From contig NC_084597.1 in the NCBI RefSeq assembly GCF_033807715.1, positions 6,555,847 through 6,619,846 of the forward strand: a stretch of 64,000 bases of DNA. Reading direction: 5' to 3'. A program made the position numbers and the translations under genes. Positions 12,397 to 24,989 of this stretch are shown here, piece after piece (within the stretch, counting starts at the first letter, position 1; every line of letters begins with the position of its first letter). This DNA comes from Cololabis saira. Taxonomy: Eukaryota > Chordata > Actinopteri > Beloniformes > Belonidae. The notes beneath the pieces were generated by a model. That model was not told where the DNA came from, searched no databases, and saw only the letters and a list, made by a program, of their open reading frames with translations.

Positions 12397-12707
12397 GTGT
12401 CTCCCTCTTTCAAGATGATGCCATTGGAAACGGTAGCACATCTGGCCTGAGTCAGCGCTACACGTGTGGGTCTGCTGCTCCGCACGCTGCACCCGCATCA
12501 CAAGCTGATTCATGGTTGTCAGGACGGGTTGTTTTTAACAGATGGAACTTTTTACTGATTTAAAAGTCATTTAAAAGTAATTTATCTTTTGTTCTTAAAT
12601 TTAAACACATCAAGGTTTTATGATTTCAAAAGGAACAATATGCTCAATAAGTGCAGATGATATGTATGACTTATATCAAAAATTTGATATAAAACTTGAA
12701 AAAAAAA

Positions 12708-12710
<3 letters not shown>

Positions 12711-12785
<75 letters not shown>
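12711..12785. repeat. (AT)n microsatellite
   Basis: About 75 bp of perfect alternating TA, followed by degenerate TATATGATATAT sequence. Confidence 0.97.
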
Positions 12786-12788
<3 letters not shown>

Positions 12789-13047
12789 ATATTAAAATAT
12801 ATATGATATATACTATATATTAAAAATGCATATATGCCTTAGGTTTTTACCAACTTGGTATTAACCATTAATAAATATGCAGACAAAAAAAAAACAATTC
12901 AAAGAAATTTAACCTAAGGCATTAAAGTGGCCCGATTCAAAATTCTCTATTGTCATTGTTCATCTACAACGAAATGACAGGTGCTTCATCGCAGGTGCTG
13001 GTCCCGATATAAAGTGCAGAGTAAGATAAGTAAAATATAAATATGGA

Positions 13048-13120
13048 AGGCAAGGCAAGTTTATTTGTATAGCACAATTCAACACAAGGTAATTCAAAGT
13101 GCTTTACGTAGATGGTCTTT
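13048..13120 (-). mobile_element. LINE/SINE 3' end fragment
   Basis: GGCAAGGCAAGTTTATTTG through ATTCAAAGTGCTTTAC is the reverse complement of the L2-type 3' end seen at 20895-20945 and 30615-30660. Confidence 0.6.
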
Positions 13121-13609
13121 CATAGGGAGCTGTTGCCATGGTCGGGGCAGTACTCTGCAGAGAAAGGTATTAATGAATATATTAATACAGAATGTTATGC
13201 TATTTCTTTTTTTAACAGCATGAATATCTCACTAAGCTGCATCAAGTGAAAGATGTTTAATGAAGGAAAAAAAAATCCTGTTTGGAATACAAAAATATGG
13301 TCTCCTGCTACACTCATACATTTCTTTTGAAAAGAAAAAACTATAGGCAAAATAAATAATGAGATAAACAAATCCTCTAAAACCAAAAACAGCATGAACA
13401 AAATGAGACTGATTTAACTCTTTAAGCGAACTGCCTCATGCTGATGTTTCCAATATTGATTAGGATTCTGAATTCTGAATTGTTGAAATGGTTTTGTATT
13501 ATGAATAAAAGTATTTTCTAAAAAACAACCAAAACAAAAAAACAATAATTTTAAAACTAAAAAGATGAACACAGCATCTTTTTTTTTTTTTTTTTTTTTT
13601 TACAATGAT

Positions 13610-13765
13610 CATGAGGCATGTTTTTGTTTATGATTGTTATGATTTGTATTATACTGTATTTATCATGATTATTATTTAACTATTGTTCTTTGGTTTAAAT
13701 ATATATTTTTTAGCATGTTCGAAATAAAGTTTTTCATTCATTTTCATTCATTCATTCATCATCAA
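13610..13765 (+). mobile_element. LINE 3' tail with (ATTC)n
   Basis: AGCATGTTCGAAATAAAG followed by ATTCATTC repeats is a typical Rex/L2-like LINE end. The related tails at 53570 and 54830 share the ATTC repeat. Confidence 0.55.
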
Positions 13766-13835
13766 ATGGTGAGAACAGGACAAAATTCCCTTTCAAAAAT
13801 AATCTGTGTACTCAAAGACGGTAGTCCTCACAGGC

Positions 13836-13841
13836 CGTGTG

Positions 13842-13874
<33 letters not shown>

Positions 13875-13882
13875 GTGCGCGC

Positions 13883-13913
<31 letters not shown>

Positions 13914-13958
13914 TGCGTCTGTGTGTGTGTGTGTGTGTGTGCGTGTGTGCGTGTTTGC

Positions 13959-14031
<73 letters not shown>

Positions 14032-14064
14032 TGCGTGAGTGTGTGTGTGTGTGTGTGTGTGTGT
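13836..14064 (+). repeat. (GT)n/(GC)GT microsatellite
   Basis: Long GT/GCGT tract, imperfect at the 5' side and pure GT in 13962-14064. Overlapping frames on both strands are artefacts. Confidence 0.98.
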
Positions 14065-14178
14065 AGTCAGTGACCTGATAAAGACGCTCACGGACTCTAG
14101 ATTCCTTCGGCACTCGTGACAGACTGTCTACTCGTTTTGTCAGCAGCTTGATTGGATACAGACATGGTTCAACACCAA

Positions 14179-14832
14179 GACTACTATGTAGTAATACCAC
14201 TTCTGACCACATGGGGGAAGACATTCACAAAAGATTTCATGTGACATTTGTTTTTTTCTTCCCACGTCAGAAACAGAATCAGAATCAGCTTTATTGACCA
14301 AGTTTGAACATTGCCCGACAAGGAATTTGACTCTGGTTATTCCGCTCAATGTATCCAGATTCAAAGCAACAGTAAATAACAAATGTACAGTAAATAAACA
14401 ATGTGGCACTTATTATATATACAATACAATAAAAAAAGTGAAAGGTGCAGCAGTACTGGGGTAGACATGGTAATGATAGCTCTTAATAACAAATATACAT
14501 TTTTTTAAAAGTGAGAGGTGCAGCAGAATGAGGTAGATATGGTGGATTATTGGGAGGTGCGTTCGTTGTTACAGCATATTGCACGGTGATTGATTCTCTG
14601 AGACTCCATGAGTTATGAGAGTTGATCAGAGCAACAGCTTGGGGGAAGAAACTGTCCTTGTGTCTGGAGGTTTTAGCGTACAGTACAGTGCTTAGCGTAC
14701 AAAAACATTATAAAACATGTGGACTGAAACTTAACCCTTCCCCCCAAAAAAACAACCCAAAAAAACAACCAAAAAGCTTTTTCTTAACGCCAATTTAAAA
14801 TTTTATTCCATATAGCAAAAACAACTTCTGAG

Positions 14833-14917
<85 letters not shown>

Positions 14918-15003
14918 TAGGGACGAAAAAAACATGTCACATGAAATTTCCTGTGACCGTCTTCCCCCATGTGGTCAGAAGTGGTATTACTACATAGTGT
15001 CTT
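14179..15003. mobile_element. Inverted-repeat element with ACCACTTCTGACCACATG arms
   Basis: 14179-14260 and 14925-15003 are inverse copies (ATGTAGTAATACCACTTC / GAAGTGGTATTACTACAT). Between them lie a LINE-like tail (CAGAATCAGCTTTATTGACC, about 14275-14640) and an (AT)n tract at 14836-14915. The arm motif also occurs at 36505-36530 and 38780-38805. Confidence 0.6.
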
Positions 15004-15510
15004 TAAGGGAAGATAATACAGTATAAGGTATCGTTAAAGACTATGGGGTAAGAAAACTTAATCTAAACTTAATCTCAATCTAAACTCTAAACTGTGATGT
15101 GGCTTTTCTGTAGCGAGACTACAACTGTACAATATATACTCCATAAAAAGTACTTCCATTTCTTTCCTTAGAATATTCTTAACACATTATATTTGAAATG
15201 AGCAAGCTTGAATACATAGTATTGCTACATTATGAATAATTGGCAATGTAAAAGTGTATAGAAAAGTCACTCGAGTGAAAGATGCCAGGTTGATCATACA
15301 CTCATGTCCCCATATTTAATTATATCAATCAAAGTTAGTATGACTGGATACAGCTCTCATAATGGCTGCCAATTAGATTTGATTGTTTTACACGTGGAAG
15401 AAACTTACAATGCAAACCAATAAAGAAAATAAAATAAAAACTATTTGACTGGACTGCTGAAGCTTTAGTCTCCAGGTGTTTGTCTCCCCCTGGTGATTTA
15501 CAAGGAGCAC

Positions 15511-15745
15511 GGTTTACAGCTTAAGAAAACTCAAATATCCTATCTCAAAAAATTAGAATATTCTGGGAATCTTAATCTTAAACTTTAAGCCATAATCAGC
15601 AATATTAAAATAATAAAAGGCTTGAAATATTTCAGTTGATTTGTAATGAATCCAGAATGTATGACATTTTTGTTTTTTTAATTGCATAACAGAAAATAAA
15701 GAACTTTATCACAATATTCAAATTTTCTGAGACAGTCCTGTGTAT
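15511..15745. mobile_element. Half copy of the 'GGACTGTCT' MITE
   Basis: Matches the right half of 54126-54482, including AATTAGAATATTCTGGG and the terminal GAGACAGTCCTG; the left half is missing. Confidence 0.65.
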
Positions 15746-16054
15746 TGATCCGAAACTGTCTTTTTCTGTGTTATATTTGCAGTGTTCTGTGCAATAAAGA
15801 CAGCAGCACCTGGACATCTACTGTCTTCCTTGTACATGTGTAGCACACAGTCACGGCATTTTACCAGTAGTGAACATGAAAACGTGGTATGTATGTATAT
15901 ATATATATATATACTTCATTGACAAGTCTGTTAGACTAAATCGTAAAATACCAAAATTCATACAGCATGAGGCTTTTTTTAAGAAATGAGACTCTCTAGT
16001 GCCACCCTTCGCCGTGACGGCCGTCAGGGGTACTGCAGCCAACAGTGAAGCAGG

Positions 16055-16475
16055 TGTGCCAAAAAGTGATTGCCTGCCAGAATCTGATTTCTCCCCTGAA
16101 AATGGGTCTTTTTACCTGCCAAAAATTGATTGAAGGCCAAATACAGTTAATGAAAGGTTGTTTCTACCTAAATATGATTTGATCTCATTCTTGAGCTTCA
16201 TAACATAAACACTAGAGCTCACAGGATTGCTTTTAACTCTTTTAAAGGACCATTACAACACAAAATAGGCATTTTCACCTGCCAAAAATTGATTGGAGGC
16301 CAAATACAGTTAATGAAAAGTTGTTTCTGCCTAAATATGACTTGATCTCATTCTTGAGCTTCATAATCTGAAAATCTGACGTTTTAGGGCTATCGTTCAA
16401 TGGGCTGCTGTGCGCGCTCCCGCGGCCAGAAATCAGAAGAAATCAGATTCTGGCAGGCAATCACTTTTTGGCACA
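16055..16475. mobile_element. MITE with about 35-bp terminal inverted repeats and internal duplication
   Basis: The left end TGTGCCAAAAAGTGATTGCC is inverted at the right end (GGCAATCACTTTTTGGCACA). Inside, a block of roughly 90 bp (from CCTGCCAAAAATTGATTG) is repeated directly at about 16115 and 16278. No certain target duplication. No coding potential. Confidence 0.75.
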
Positions 16476-16479
16476 ACAC

Positions 16480-17735
16480 TGGCATGGGAGAACGGGGAGA
16501 ACGTGCATGCAGCGTCATGTGACGTCACATCCGCCGCCCAGCGCGGGAAATTCGGCCTCTGAATTGCAGCACATTTTGCAGCACACAGCCTGTTCAAGGC
16601 AACGGAGAGATACACTAGAGGGCTCATTCTTTTTGGTTTGGAACGCTTCATCTGACATTATTACTAGAAAACTTAAAACGTATACTAATTTTTTTCATAA
16701 ATCCTGCCTCAAGCTCCTTTAAAATTGTCATTTTCAGACCAATTGATGATATATCAAATATGAAAACATTCTGATTCAGCCTTGGACAACTCTGCTCCAG
16801 GGAGTACAGCATCTTGGCAAACACTACAAGACCCATGATGCACAAAAAAATAAATAATCAACACTTTGGGAAACAGAATGTTGAAGTGAATGATTATAAA
16901 TCATTGCTCATCCCTCCCAACAACCATCTCTCCACTTTGTCTTTCTTACCTGGTATTCCCCCCTTCAATGCCAGGTTGGTGGGTGCTGAAGTCAGCGGTC
17001 TCATGTGATCATTCACGTTTATCATTTCATAAGGGATGATTAAGCCCCCTGAGCTATACATCATTTAATATCGGTGCAGGAGGTATGGTCTTCCTTCCAA
17101 CTTTGTGTGGATGTCGAGTAAAAAAGGTACAAATTAGTAAAGCAAACACAGATTCATTTTCAACAAAAAAAAAGTACAGAACTTCAAAAAAGAAATAAAT
17201 TAAATTAAATAAATTCTCAGACGAACCCTTATATCCCCAAATGTATACATAGTCCATCTTCCTCTCATTACTTATTTTCCCCTCATATTTTGCTACTTTC
17301 CACAGATAAGAGTCAGGGGAGAATCTCTCCGGCTGTCTGGCCATAAATTCTATAGAGTCAATTAATTAAGATCCAATCTACAACAGACGGTTACAGACTC
17401 TTGAGAGAAAGTATTTGGCGACCTGCTCAGCTCCATCCTTCCGGCTAATATCATTTAGTTACACGAGGGAAATGAAGAAGAGCAAGCCTTGTCTGCAGTG
17501 TTTGCTCTGTTCATTTACATAAAATGCTTTTTGTCACTTTGAACACAAGAAATGTTCTCAACATTTTCAAGTTTAAAGGCGGCATACGTTGCTAGTATAT
17601 CCATCTCGTTGACCTTGAAGTTTTCAGTCTACAAAAGGTGCTTTCAGTCATGTTTAATGTACTATATTACAACGCCTAATGTAGTAAAACTCAGCACACT
17701 TCTTTCTTTTTCTTGCACTTCTTTATTGTTCTATA
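16480..17735. other. Unannotated intergenic stretch
   Basis: AT-rich sequence with only short open frames and no recognised repeat or exon. Confidence 0.3.
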
Positions 17736-17738
17736 TTT

Positions 17739-19029
17739 AGGGCCCGAGCACTTACAGTGCGAAGGCCCTATTGTATCTGTAGGAAATGTTATTCTTCTTT
17801 CTTTATTCTTCTGACGAAAGGAGGGCCTTTTTGCCCCCTAAACGTGCCCAAAAAGTCACCAAATTTTGCACGCAAGCCAGACCTGGTGAAAAATGTGATA
17901 TTTAATGGTTTGCATTAATGGGCGTGGCCTAATGGCTCAACAGCGCCCCCTAGAAAACTTTGTGCCTCAAGCCCCACAATACGGTTTGACATACATGCAC
18001 GAAAATCGGTACACACCTGTATCATGGCACAACTTAAAGAAAAGTCTCTTGGTGCCATGGCCGAAACCGAACAGCATGTCGGCTATTTTGAATTAATCGT
18101 GTCACTTTGGCGAAATTTATGCCATTCCTTCGGCAGTTAATAAGGCCCGAACCGTAACGTGCACCCAGGTGTGTTATACATCAAAATGTGCTTCTCCATC
18201 CTGCGACTACGCGCATTACTGTTCTCTTTCAAAAGTGTTACCGCGGCAATGCTAGACGCCAAAAAGCGCGCCCACCCTTCATCTGATTGGTTCAGACAGA
18301 AAAAATGTTGTGCCTCAAGCCCCACAATATGGTTTGACGTACATGAACGAAAATTGGTACACACCTGTATCATGTCGCAACTTAAAGAAAAGTCTCTTGG
18401 CGCCATGGCCGAAACCGAACAGGAAGTCGGCCATTTTGAACATTTTGAATTAATCGCGTAATTTTGGAGCAATATATGCCATTCCTTCGAGAATTAATAC
18501 GGTCCGAACCGTAACGTGTCCCCAAGTGTGTTATACATCAAAATATGCATCTCCATTCGGTGACTACGCGCATTACTTTTCTCTTTCAAAAGTGTTACCG
18601 TGGCGACGCTAGACGCCAAAACGTGCGCCCCCCTTCATCTGATTGGTCCATATTTGACAGTTCCCCAAAAGGCACCAAATTTGGCATGCAAACCAGGCCT
18701 GGTGATAAATTTGATATTTCATGGTTTGCATTAATGGGCGTGGCCTAACGGCTCAACAGCGCCCCCTAGAATACTTTTCTCTGCCATAACTTTTGAAAGG
18801 TTTGACATAGAGAGTCGTTTGTGGTGTCATCGGACTCTGTATTGAGTCCTTGAGCTTTATTGGCCTGAATTAGCCCCGCCCCTTCTTCTGATTGGTTGTC
18901 CCTTTTTTCTGCTATAACTTTTGAATGGTTTGACATAGGAAGTCGTGGGTGGTGTCATTTCTGATATGCTTATGGGGGGCGGGGGCCATGAGTGCGAGGA
19001 CCCGTTCATCGCTGCTTGTAGCTTTAATT
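17739..19029 (+). mobile_element. 'AGGGCCCGAGCAC' repeat, long copy with internal duplications
   Basis: Starts AGGGCCCGAGCACTTACAG. The body repeats AATGGGCGTGGCC, CAGCGCCCCCTAGAA and CGGTTTGACATAC-type phrases two or three times. It ends near GCTGCTTGTAGCTTTAATT. Inverse copies are at 25796-26591 and, shortened, 7881-8153. Apparent peptides through it are repeat artefacts. Confidence 0.75.
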
Positions 19030-19379
19030 ACTTTTACTTTTGTAATACTGTATTTGACCTGGTCTTTGTACGTTTTGACCGTATAGAATAGAATACGTAA
19101 TCCTCGTCAGTTATGAGAAATAAGACCTGGAAACAGGCATCGTGGCATAGAATTGTCAAATTGGTTTAATTCACTGTACGAATTGTTACAGATTACTTTT
19201 GTAATACTGTGTTTGACCCGGCCTTTGTACGTTTTGACCGTATAGAAACATAATTCTTTCCATTTTGATTTGATTTTTATTTTGTACATGTAAAAGACAA
19301 CAATTAAAAGAGAAGATAAGAAAACAAAACAAAGCAAACGCAAAAACCAACAAAACAAAGAATGTCATACTTTAACACT

Positions 19380-19460
19380 TAATATCTTAATTTACATGTG
19401 TAAAAAGGAGTAGGAAGAAGTGTAAACTTATTTAATCCTACCCCCATTCAATAATTATTT
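19380..19460 (-). mobile_element. LINE 3' fragment
   Basis: AAAAAGGAGTAGGAAGAAGT and AATCCTACCCCC are the reverse complement of the segment at 54680-54722, a LINE 3' end. Confidence 0.5.
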
Positions 19461-19667
19461 ATTAACAAGTATTAATAATAACTAACTATACTATAATTAT
19501 ATATACTACTATACTATAATTATATATACTACAAGAATCGGAAGATGGATTAAAGAGATGGCTTTAAACATGACAATGGAAAAGATGGAAAAGACCTTTT
19601 ATATGTTTTTTAAGACATGATACGTTGGTAACTTACTTCAGCAGGAGGAGGCTCAGAGGGAGTAGAT

Positions 19668-20150
19668 CAGGGGTCGGCAACCCAACATTTTGAAAGAGCC
19701 ATATTGGACCAAAAACACAAAAAACAAATATGTCTGGAGCCGCAAAAAATGAAAAGTCTTGTATCAGCCTTAGAATGAAAGCAACACATGCTGCATGTAT
19801 CTATATTAGTTATAACTGGGGGAAGATTTTTTTTTCATTATGCACTTCAAGAAAGAAGTCAAAATGTTGAGAAAAAAGTCGAAATTTCGAGAAAAAAGTC
19901 GAAATGTCGAGATTGATGTTGAAGTACAATCTTGAGAAAAAAGTTGAAAAAAAGTAGAAATGTCGAGAAAAAAGTCAAAATTTCGAGAAAAAAGTCGAAA
20001 TGTCGAGATTAAAAAGGAAAGGAAAAAGGAAGGGAAAAAAAGGAAAAAAAGAAATAAAAGACGAAAAAAAGAGGAAAAAAGGAAAAAAAGTTCCAGGAGC
20101 CACTAGGGTCGAGCTAAAGAGCCACATGCGGCTCTAGAGCCGCGGGTTGC
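19668..20150 (+). mobile_element. hAT-like element 'CAGGGGTCGGCAACC', copy 1
   Basis: The terminus CAGGGGTCGGCAACCCA is followed by AAAAGTCGAAATTTCGAG-type tandem phrases, and the right end is GAGCCGCGGGTTGC. It is an inverse relative of 27235-27758. The right terminus has decayed and no target duplication is visible. Confidence 0.7.
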
Positions 20151-20529
20151 TGATGAACTTACGGGTGGACCCCAGGAAGATTAGTAGCTGCTGTGCAGCT
20201 GCTAATGGGGATCCAATCAAATAAACAAATAAATAAACAAATAAACTTCTTGAAATACATTAATGTCATAATTGTCTCAATATTTGTATGCATGTATTTG
20301 TATGTATGTCTGTATTCACACGGGCATGCGTATACTGTATATCACATCCAGGGTACTTATTTAATGGATATCTATAAGTGTTTCTTAATCAATACTATAT
20401 CTATTAATGTTTTTCCCCCTTTTGCTCTATTATTATTATTATTATTATTATTTTTTTTTTGTTTATTTTTTTTATTATTCTAACCCATTTTTCTTATTCT
20501 TTCTAGGGGACAAGGGGATGGGAGGGAGA

Positions 20530-20950
20530 ACGGGGAGAAAAAGTTTGCTTTGTTGCCTGTAACAGTGACTGATGTTTGTCTTGTTGGAAACTGCAAACAA
20601 AAATACTGTGTGTACTCACACACTTACCTATACATACATACACATAGTTGAGTATTTCTATATATTTGTACACACATGCCCAAATAAATATTTATTTACA
20701 CCATACTATCTCTATCATCGCTATCTCTATATTAAACTCCATCATTGTAAGAATGAGATGTACCTGCTGTACTTTCTACTGCCCTTACCTTTTAACAACT
20801 TGTGCTTTTTATGATTTCACCTCTTTTCTTATAATTCTATTTCATTTTATTAGTTATTTACTGTTTAATTGTGTCTTGCCGCTTTTAATGTTGATGTAAA
20901 GCACTTTGAATTACCTTGTGTTGAATTGTGCTATACAGATAAACTTACCT
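20530..20950 (+). mobile_element. L2-type LINE 3' end
   Basis: Shares CCTTACCTTTTAACAACTTG and GATGTAAAGCACTTTG, ending GTGCTATACAGATAAA, with the LINE tail at 30520-30665. No coding part remains. Confidence 0.65.
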
Positions 20951-22258
20951 CGCCTCACCAGACCCTGAAACCTTCTCTGCTCCCCCCGCCCACCTCCCTG
21001 CACTTTCCAAAAATGCACAGCGTGTGGGCAACAAACCAAATGTCAAACCGCTTCTAATCTTGCATCGAAATGATAAGACTTTAGGATTCATGACCTAAAT
21101 TAAAGATGCATTAATCAGACGTGATACTCATCATCTCAAAAACATCAGAAAATAACACCCGAGTCTCAGGGGATAACAACCGCTTTTCCTTCTCAGTGTT
21201 TGTCGGTATTTGCCTGATCACCATCTCTTTATTTTCCTTCTACGTTACAGATTTCTAAGTTATATTTGCAAAAAAAATCAGACACGGCCGCATGCAAACA
21301 TTTCGACACATATGCAGTGTAAATATTTAAATACACATCCGAGCCAGAATGGGCCAACCACCTCAGTAAGTATAAGATGCCCCAGGTAATATGTTTCTCT
21401 ACTGAAAGTAAAGTTTAAATTCTATATGAAAAGCAAGGAGATGGAGGTACGAAAAAAGAAAAAGGAGAGGCACCCAGTACATCTCATCAGCATTCTGCAA
21501 CAGGACCGTCTGGGCTTTGTTGTTTGTTATGGTACTCCAGCTCATCTGAGCCATTTTAATGAGCACTTTTTTTTTCCCCCTCTGCAAATGACTTTGTTTC
21601 GCTAACCTAATACCTCACTTTGTGTCGAGGTTTTGATCAAACTAAAGTCATGTCGCACCATCGTTCAAGCGGTAGGTTTTTTTTGTCTTGACGGGGGAAA
21701 GAGTTCCTGAAGTGGTCGGGGAGAGATGTGACTAGACAGCATCAGCAGTGCTACGTGAATGTCTGGCAGACTGGGCCAGTTAAGATAAAACAGAGCACTG
21801 AGATGGCAGCTTATCACTATTCTTTACACACGCTGCAATACAGCACTGCAGTGGATGCTGTGTGCACAAAGCAACCTGATGGATTTGAGCTTCATCTGAT
21901 CGATAGGAGAGCACTCGACACAAAACAATCTGAAGTTGAAACAAATGCACATCAGCTTTTTGCAATATTGACATTGCACACATCAGTATTGCATTAACAA
22001 TATGATTTCAGAATATACAGTCCTGGCAGAGTGATCATTGAACGTGGAGCATCACTGTGTAATTTGAAAGATTTGAACACAAACCACTGCAAGATATTGT
22101 AAATACGGCCGTCTCTTTGCTGGAAGCTGATCAGAGCTACATAAAACATAACCACATTCTGGTTTTGCTCGATATGAACATTTCCATTTATTTTCATTTA
22201 GCAGTATTTTCTATAAAAGTACAGGTGAGATTTCCTTACTGGTACTGCTGCTACTACT
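20951..22258. other. Unannotated intergenic stretch
   Basis: No exon, repeat or RNA gene recognised; AT-rich with short unremarkable frames. Confidence 0.3.
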
Positions 22259-22266
22259 ACTTAGTG

Positions 22267-22868
22267 CAGTGGTTCCCAACCTTTTTTCCTTGTTTCCCCC
22301 CTACTTGTGTCTAAGACCAGCCGGGCCCCCCGACCCGTACGTACTAGCACCAAAATAGTCTTTAATTGAAAAAATTAACATTAATTATGTTTTTGTGATA
22401 CATTTCTCTTTGGTTTACCCTGTATACATATGACTTTGTCTTTCTCACCTTCATTTTGTGTCACCAATGTATAAAATACGCACAAAAAATAATTGCAAGG
22501 ACATAAAATAATGACTGAAAAATGTCTCTTTTAATATGAGAGCAAACATTTTTAACATTTTTCCTTTAACAACCTGTCAGAGTGGTAGTATGATTAAATG
22601 TTGAATAATGATATAATAATAATTTATAAAGTTTTTATCCTGCTAAATCACTTAGAAATATATATTGGTCATTTTAAAATACTACGTGGGTTTATACAGA
22701 CTTGGATTACAGTTTCCATTAGGTGTTATTATGATTCTTTATTTATTTAACATGCTCAAATATAATTTTTACAACTGCATATCCTCAAAGCAGACAAAGT
22801 TTCACGCCCCCCCAGAGATCTCTGGCACCCCCCCAGGGGGGGCCCGGACCCCAGGTTGGGAGACACTG
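22267..22868 (+). mobile_element. hAT-like element 'CAGTGGTTCCCAACC'
   Basis: The ends CAGTGGTTCCCAACC and GGTTGGGAGACACTG are flanked by ACTTAGTG at 22259-22266 and 22869-22876 (exact 8-bp duplication). It is 602 bp, AT-rich inside, with no transposase remnant. Confidence 0.9.
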
Positions 22869-22924
22869 ACTTAGTGGACATCTGGCATGCAGACAAACAC
22901 ATTGTTTCAGTGTTTTCATATCAA

Positions 22925-23055
22925 ATATTTCAGGAAACTTTCCTCTTTTCTAGTCAAAGGGACCCCAGTATTGGCTGAGGTGACTGTTGATCTGTCCCTA
23001 GTGGATTTTTCCCTCAGTTGTGATGAGCTCACTCTGTCCATGTGTCTGAGGAGGC
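22925..23055. repeat. 130-bp segment repeated at 27028-27155
   Basis: Both copies carry CCCAGTATTGGCTGAGGTG and TTGTGATGAGCTCACTCTG. In the second copy the minus-strand frame continues for 87 codons, so this may be a degraded coding repeat of unknown family. Confidence 0.6.
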
Positions 23056-23800
23056 AGTGTGGGCGCCATGGGCGGCCACCAGGGGGCAGTGCCCGCTTAC
23101 TTCAGTCACTGTGCCCCCTCACTTTTCTTCTTTGGCGGTAAACAAATTTCCCGAAAGCGGATATTGCAAAGTCTGCAACTGCAGCATAACACAACTAAAA
23201 GAAAACTTAACCCTATGATCTTATATAAGAAATCTGGAGGTAATGAGGCTCGTCGCTTTTCTTCATGGACCTGTAACAGCGTGCTCTCACTGTGACCGAG
23301 TGGTCAACAGCATTTGACACTGTTCCAAAACAATGTCATGGAGAGAAGGCACGACATTAGCCATGTAAAACAATACTCGGTGGCTAACAGCTGTGAAACA
23401 GAATAGTAGATGTATTAATAGTTTGAGATTTATAAAGTTACTAGCAGCTTGATCGAGAAAGGGGCCTTATAGACATATTTTTATATTTTTTTAGCCTCGC
23501 AGAACAGGTAAGCTAACAGATGATGTCGGACCGCAGTTTAGCATCTCCGCTAACGTAAGAAGACAAAAACACTCACCTTCATAATTGAACAGATATTGCT
23601 CTATGAAAAACTTTTAGCCCTTGTCCAGTTTGGAGCCTGGAGTGGCGGACAAGTTTTGTGCCAGTCTGTGCACGTCGCACAAACGGAGTTTGGGTAGCTG
23701 CAGCAGGAGGGACTCTGTAAACTCCATTTGTAAATGCCGCCCACTACGCTAGCGGAACTCAGGTTAACCTGCAGCGCTCCAAAACGGAAGTTGTCTGACG

Positions 23801-24157
23801 TCACTGTGAAAAGGGTCTATTGCGAAGGAGAGTTTGCGAACGAAAGAGGGATTGCGAACGTGAGCTGAGTGTGTCCTGTGTGTTTTCCTCTAACTCAGAG
23901 GGGGAACACTGTGAGTCTTTTTTAGACATTTTGTTCACATTTTCACTGTCAACTGCGGATTCTGGTGTTTTCCTCTTTGCAGCAAGTTTAAACAAATCCT
24001 CCTCCATTACACTATCCTCCTCTCCATCCAACACAGACTCAGCCATCCTGGTGGCAGTCTGTCCAGTCAGCCCCTTCAACAGAGCCTGACTTCTAGACTC
24101 TGCCATCTCGCTCTGTACACCGGGCGCTTCGCTCTGCGCAAAAAACCTGCGCCCCAC
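23801..24157 (-). CDS. Unrecognised 118-codon open frame
   Basis: Reads MGRRFFAQSEAPGVQSEM, then MAESVLDGEEDSVMEEDLF and KRKTPESAVDSENVNKMSKK. It is charged and disordered, resembling an N-terminal tail of a transposon protein, but no domain is recognisable. It lies just outside the large inverted repeat at 24192-24893. Equally likely to be chance or a transposon ORF1 remnant. Confidence 0.25.
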   Translation of the reverse strand: MGRRFFAQSEAPGVQSEMAESRSQALLKGLTGQTATRMAESVLDGEEDSVMEEDLFKLAAKRKTPESAVDSENVNKMSKKDSQCSPSELEENTQDTLSSRSQSLFRSQTLLRNRPFSQ

Positions 24158-24191
24158 TTTTCGCCTCGCCCGGGGCTTTGCCCGGCGCTGC

Positions 24192-24893
24192 AGGCCGGTG
24201 TTCTGCCATTTTTTGCTGCTTTGCCAAAAAATGCTCCCTAATGGTTTTCTACCTTTGTAGAGCTACAATTTTACTGTTTTTTACTCCCCAGCCCACTTCC
24301 TTTCCCCCCAAGAGGTCCTTGTCTCTTGCCAGGCCGTCATTGTAAATAAGAATGTTATTAATGACCTGTCTGTTTAAATAAAGGCCAATGACTGAATGAA
24401 TATCAAATAAAGCGATAGAATTGTTTTTTTCCCCTCTTTATCGTTCCATTCCATGCTCCATGCCAGAAAATGCTACTTTGTGGTTCTGCGCATGCGCACA
24501 GTCGATTTTCAAAGTTTGATTGCGACGCCAATCATTTCTTGCACGATGTAAAAAGGATAATATGGGATGTCGAGTATTTGATCCTTCAAAATACATTACC
24601 CATGACATGAATTGCATTACACTTTGTGAAAATTATACGATAAAGAGAGAAAAAAAAACAATTCTATCGCTTTATTTGATATTCATTCGGCTATTCACCT
24701 TTATTTAACCAGGCAGGTCATTAATAACACATTCTTATTTACAATGACGGCCTGGCAAGAGACAAGGACCACTTGGGGGAAAAGGACATAGTTTAGGGAG
24801 TAAAGCACAATACAATTGTAGCTCTACAAAGGTAGAAAACCATTAGGTAGCATTATTTGGCAAAGCAGCAAAAAATGGCAGAACACCGGCTTC
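24192..24893. mobile_element. Foldback element with about 230-bp inverted arms
   Basis: The left arm from 24195 (CCGGTGTTCTGCCATTTTTT) is the near inverse of the right arm ending 24893 (AAAAAATGGCAGAACACCGG). Internal pairs are AATATCAAATAAAGCGATAG and CTATCGCTTTATTTGATATT. The spacer is about 240 bp. Differences between arms, such as 24265-24330 against 24770-24830, show decay. No transposase. Confidence 0.8.
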
Positions 24894-24989
24894 ACTGCCT
24901 CTCGTTCCCCCGCTCTGTCGGGGCATGAACGGATCAACTTGATATATTGAAAACATGTATGTGACCTCGTTCTGTACTTACTTACTTAC

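Noticed and set aside
13715..14224. Val-Cys and Thr-His repeat frames
   Set aside because: Translation of the GT/CA microsatellite.
17905..18461. Frames repeated at 17905 and 26438 as similar peptides
   Set aside because: Similarity is due to copies of the same non-coding repeat; no transposase motifs.
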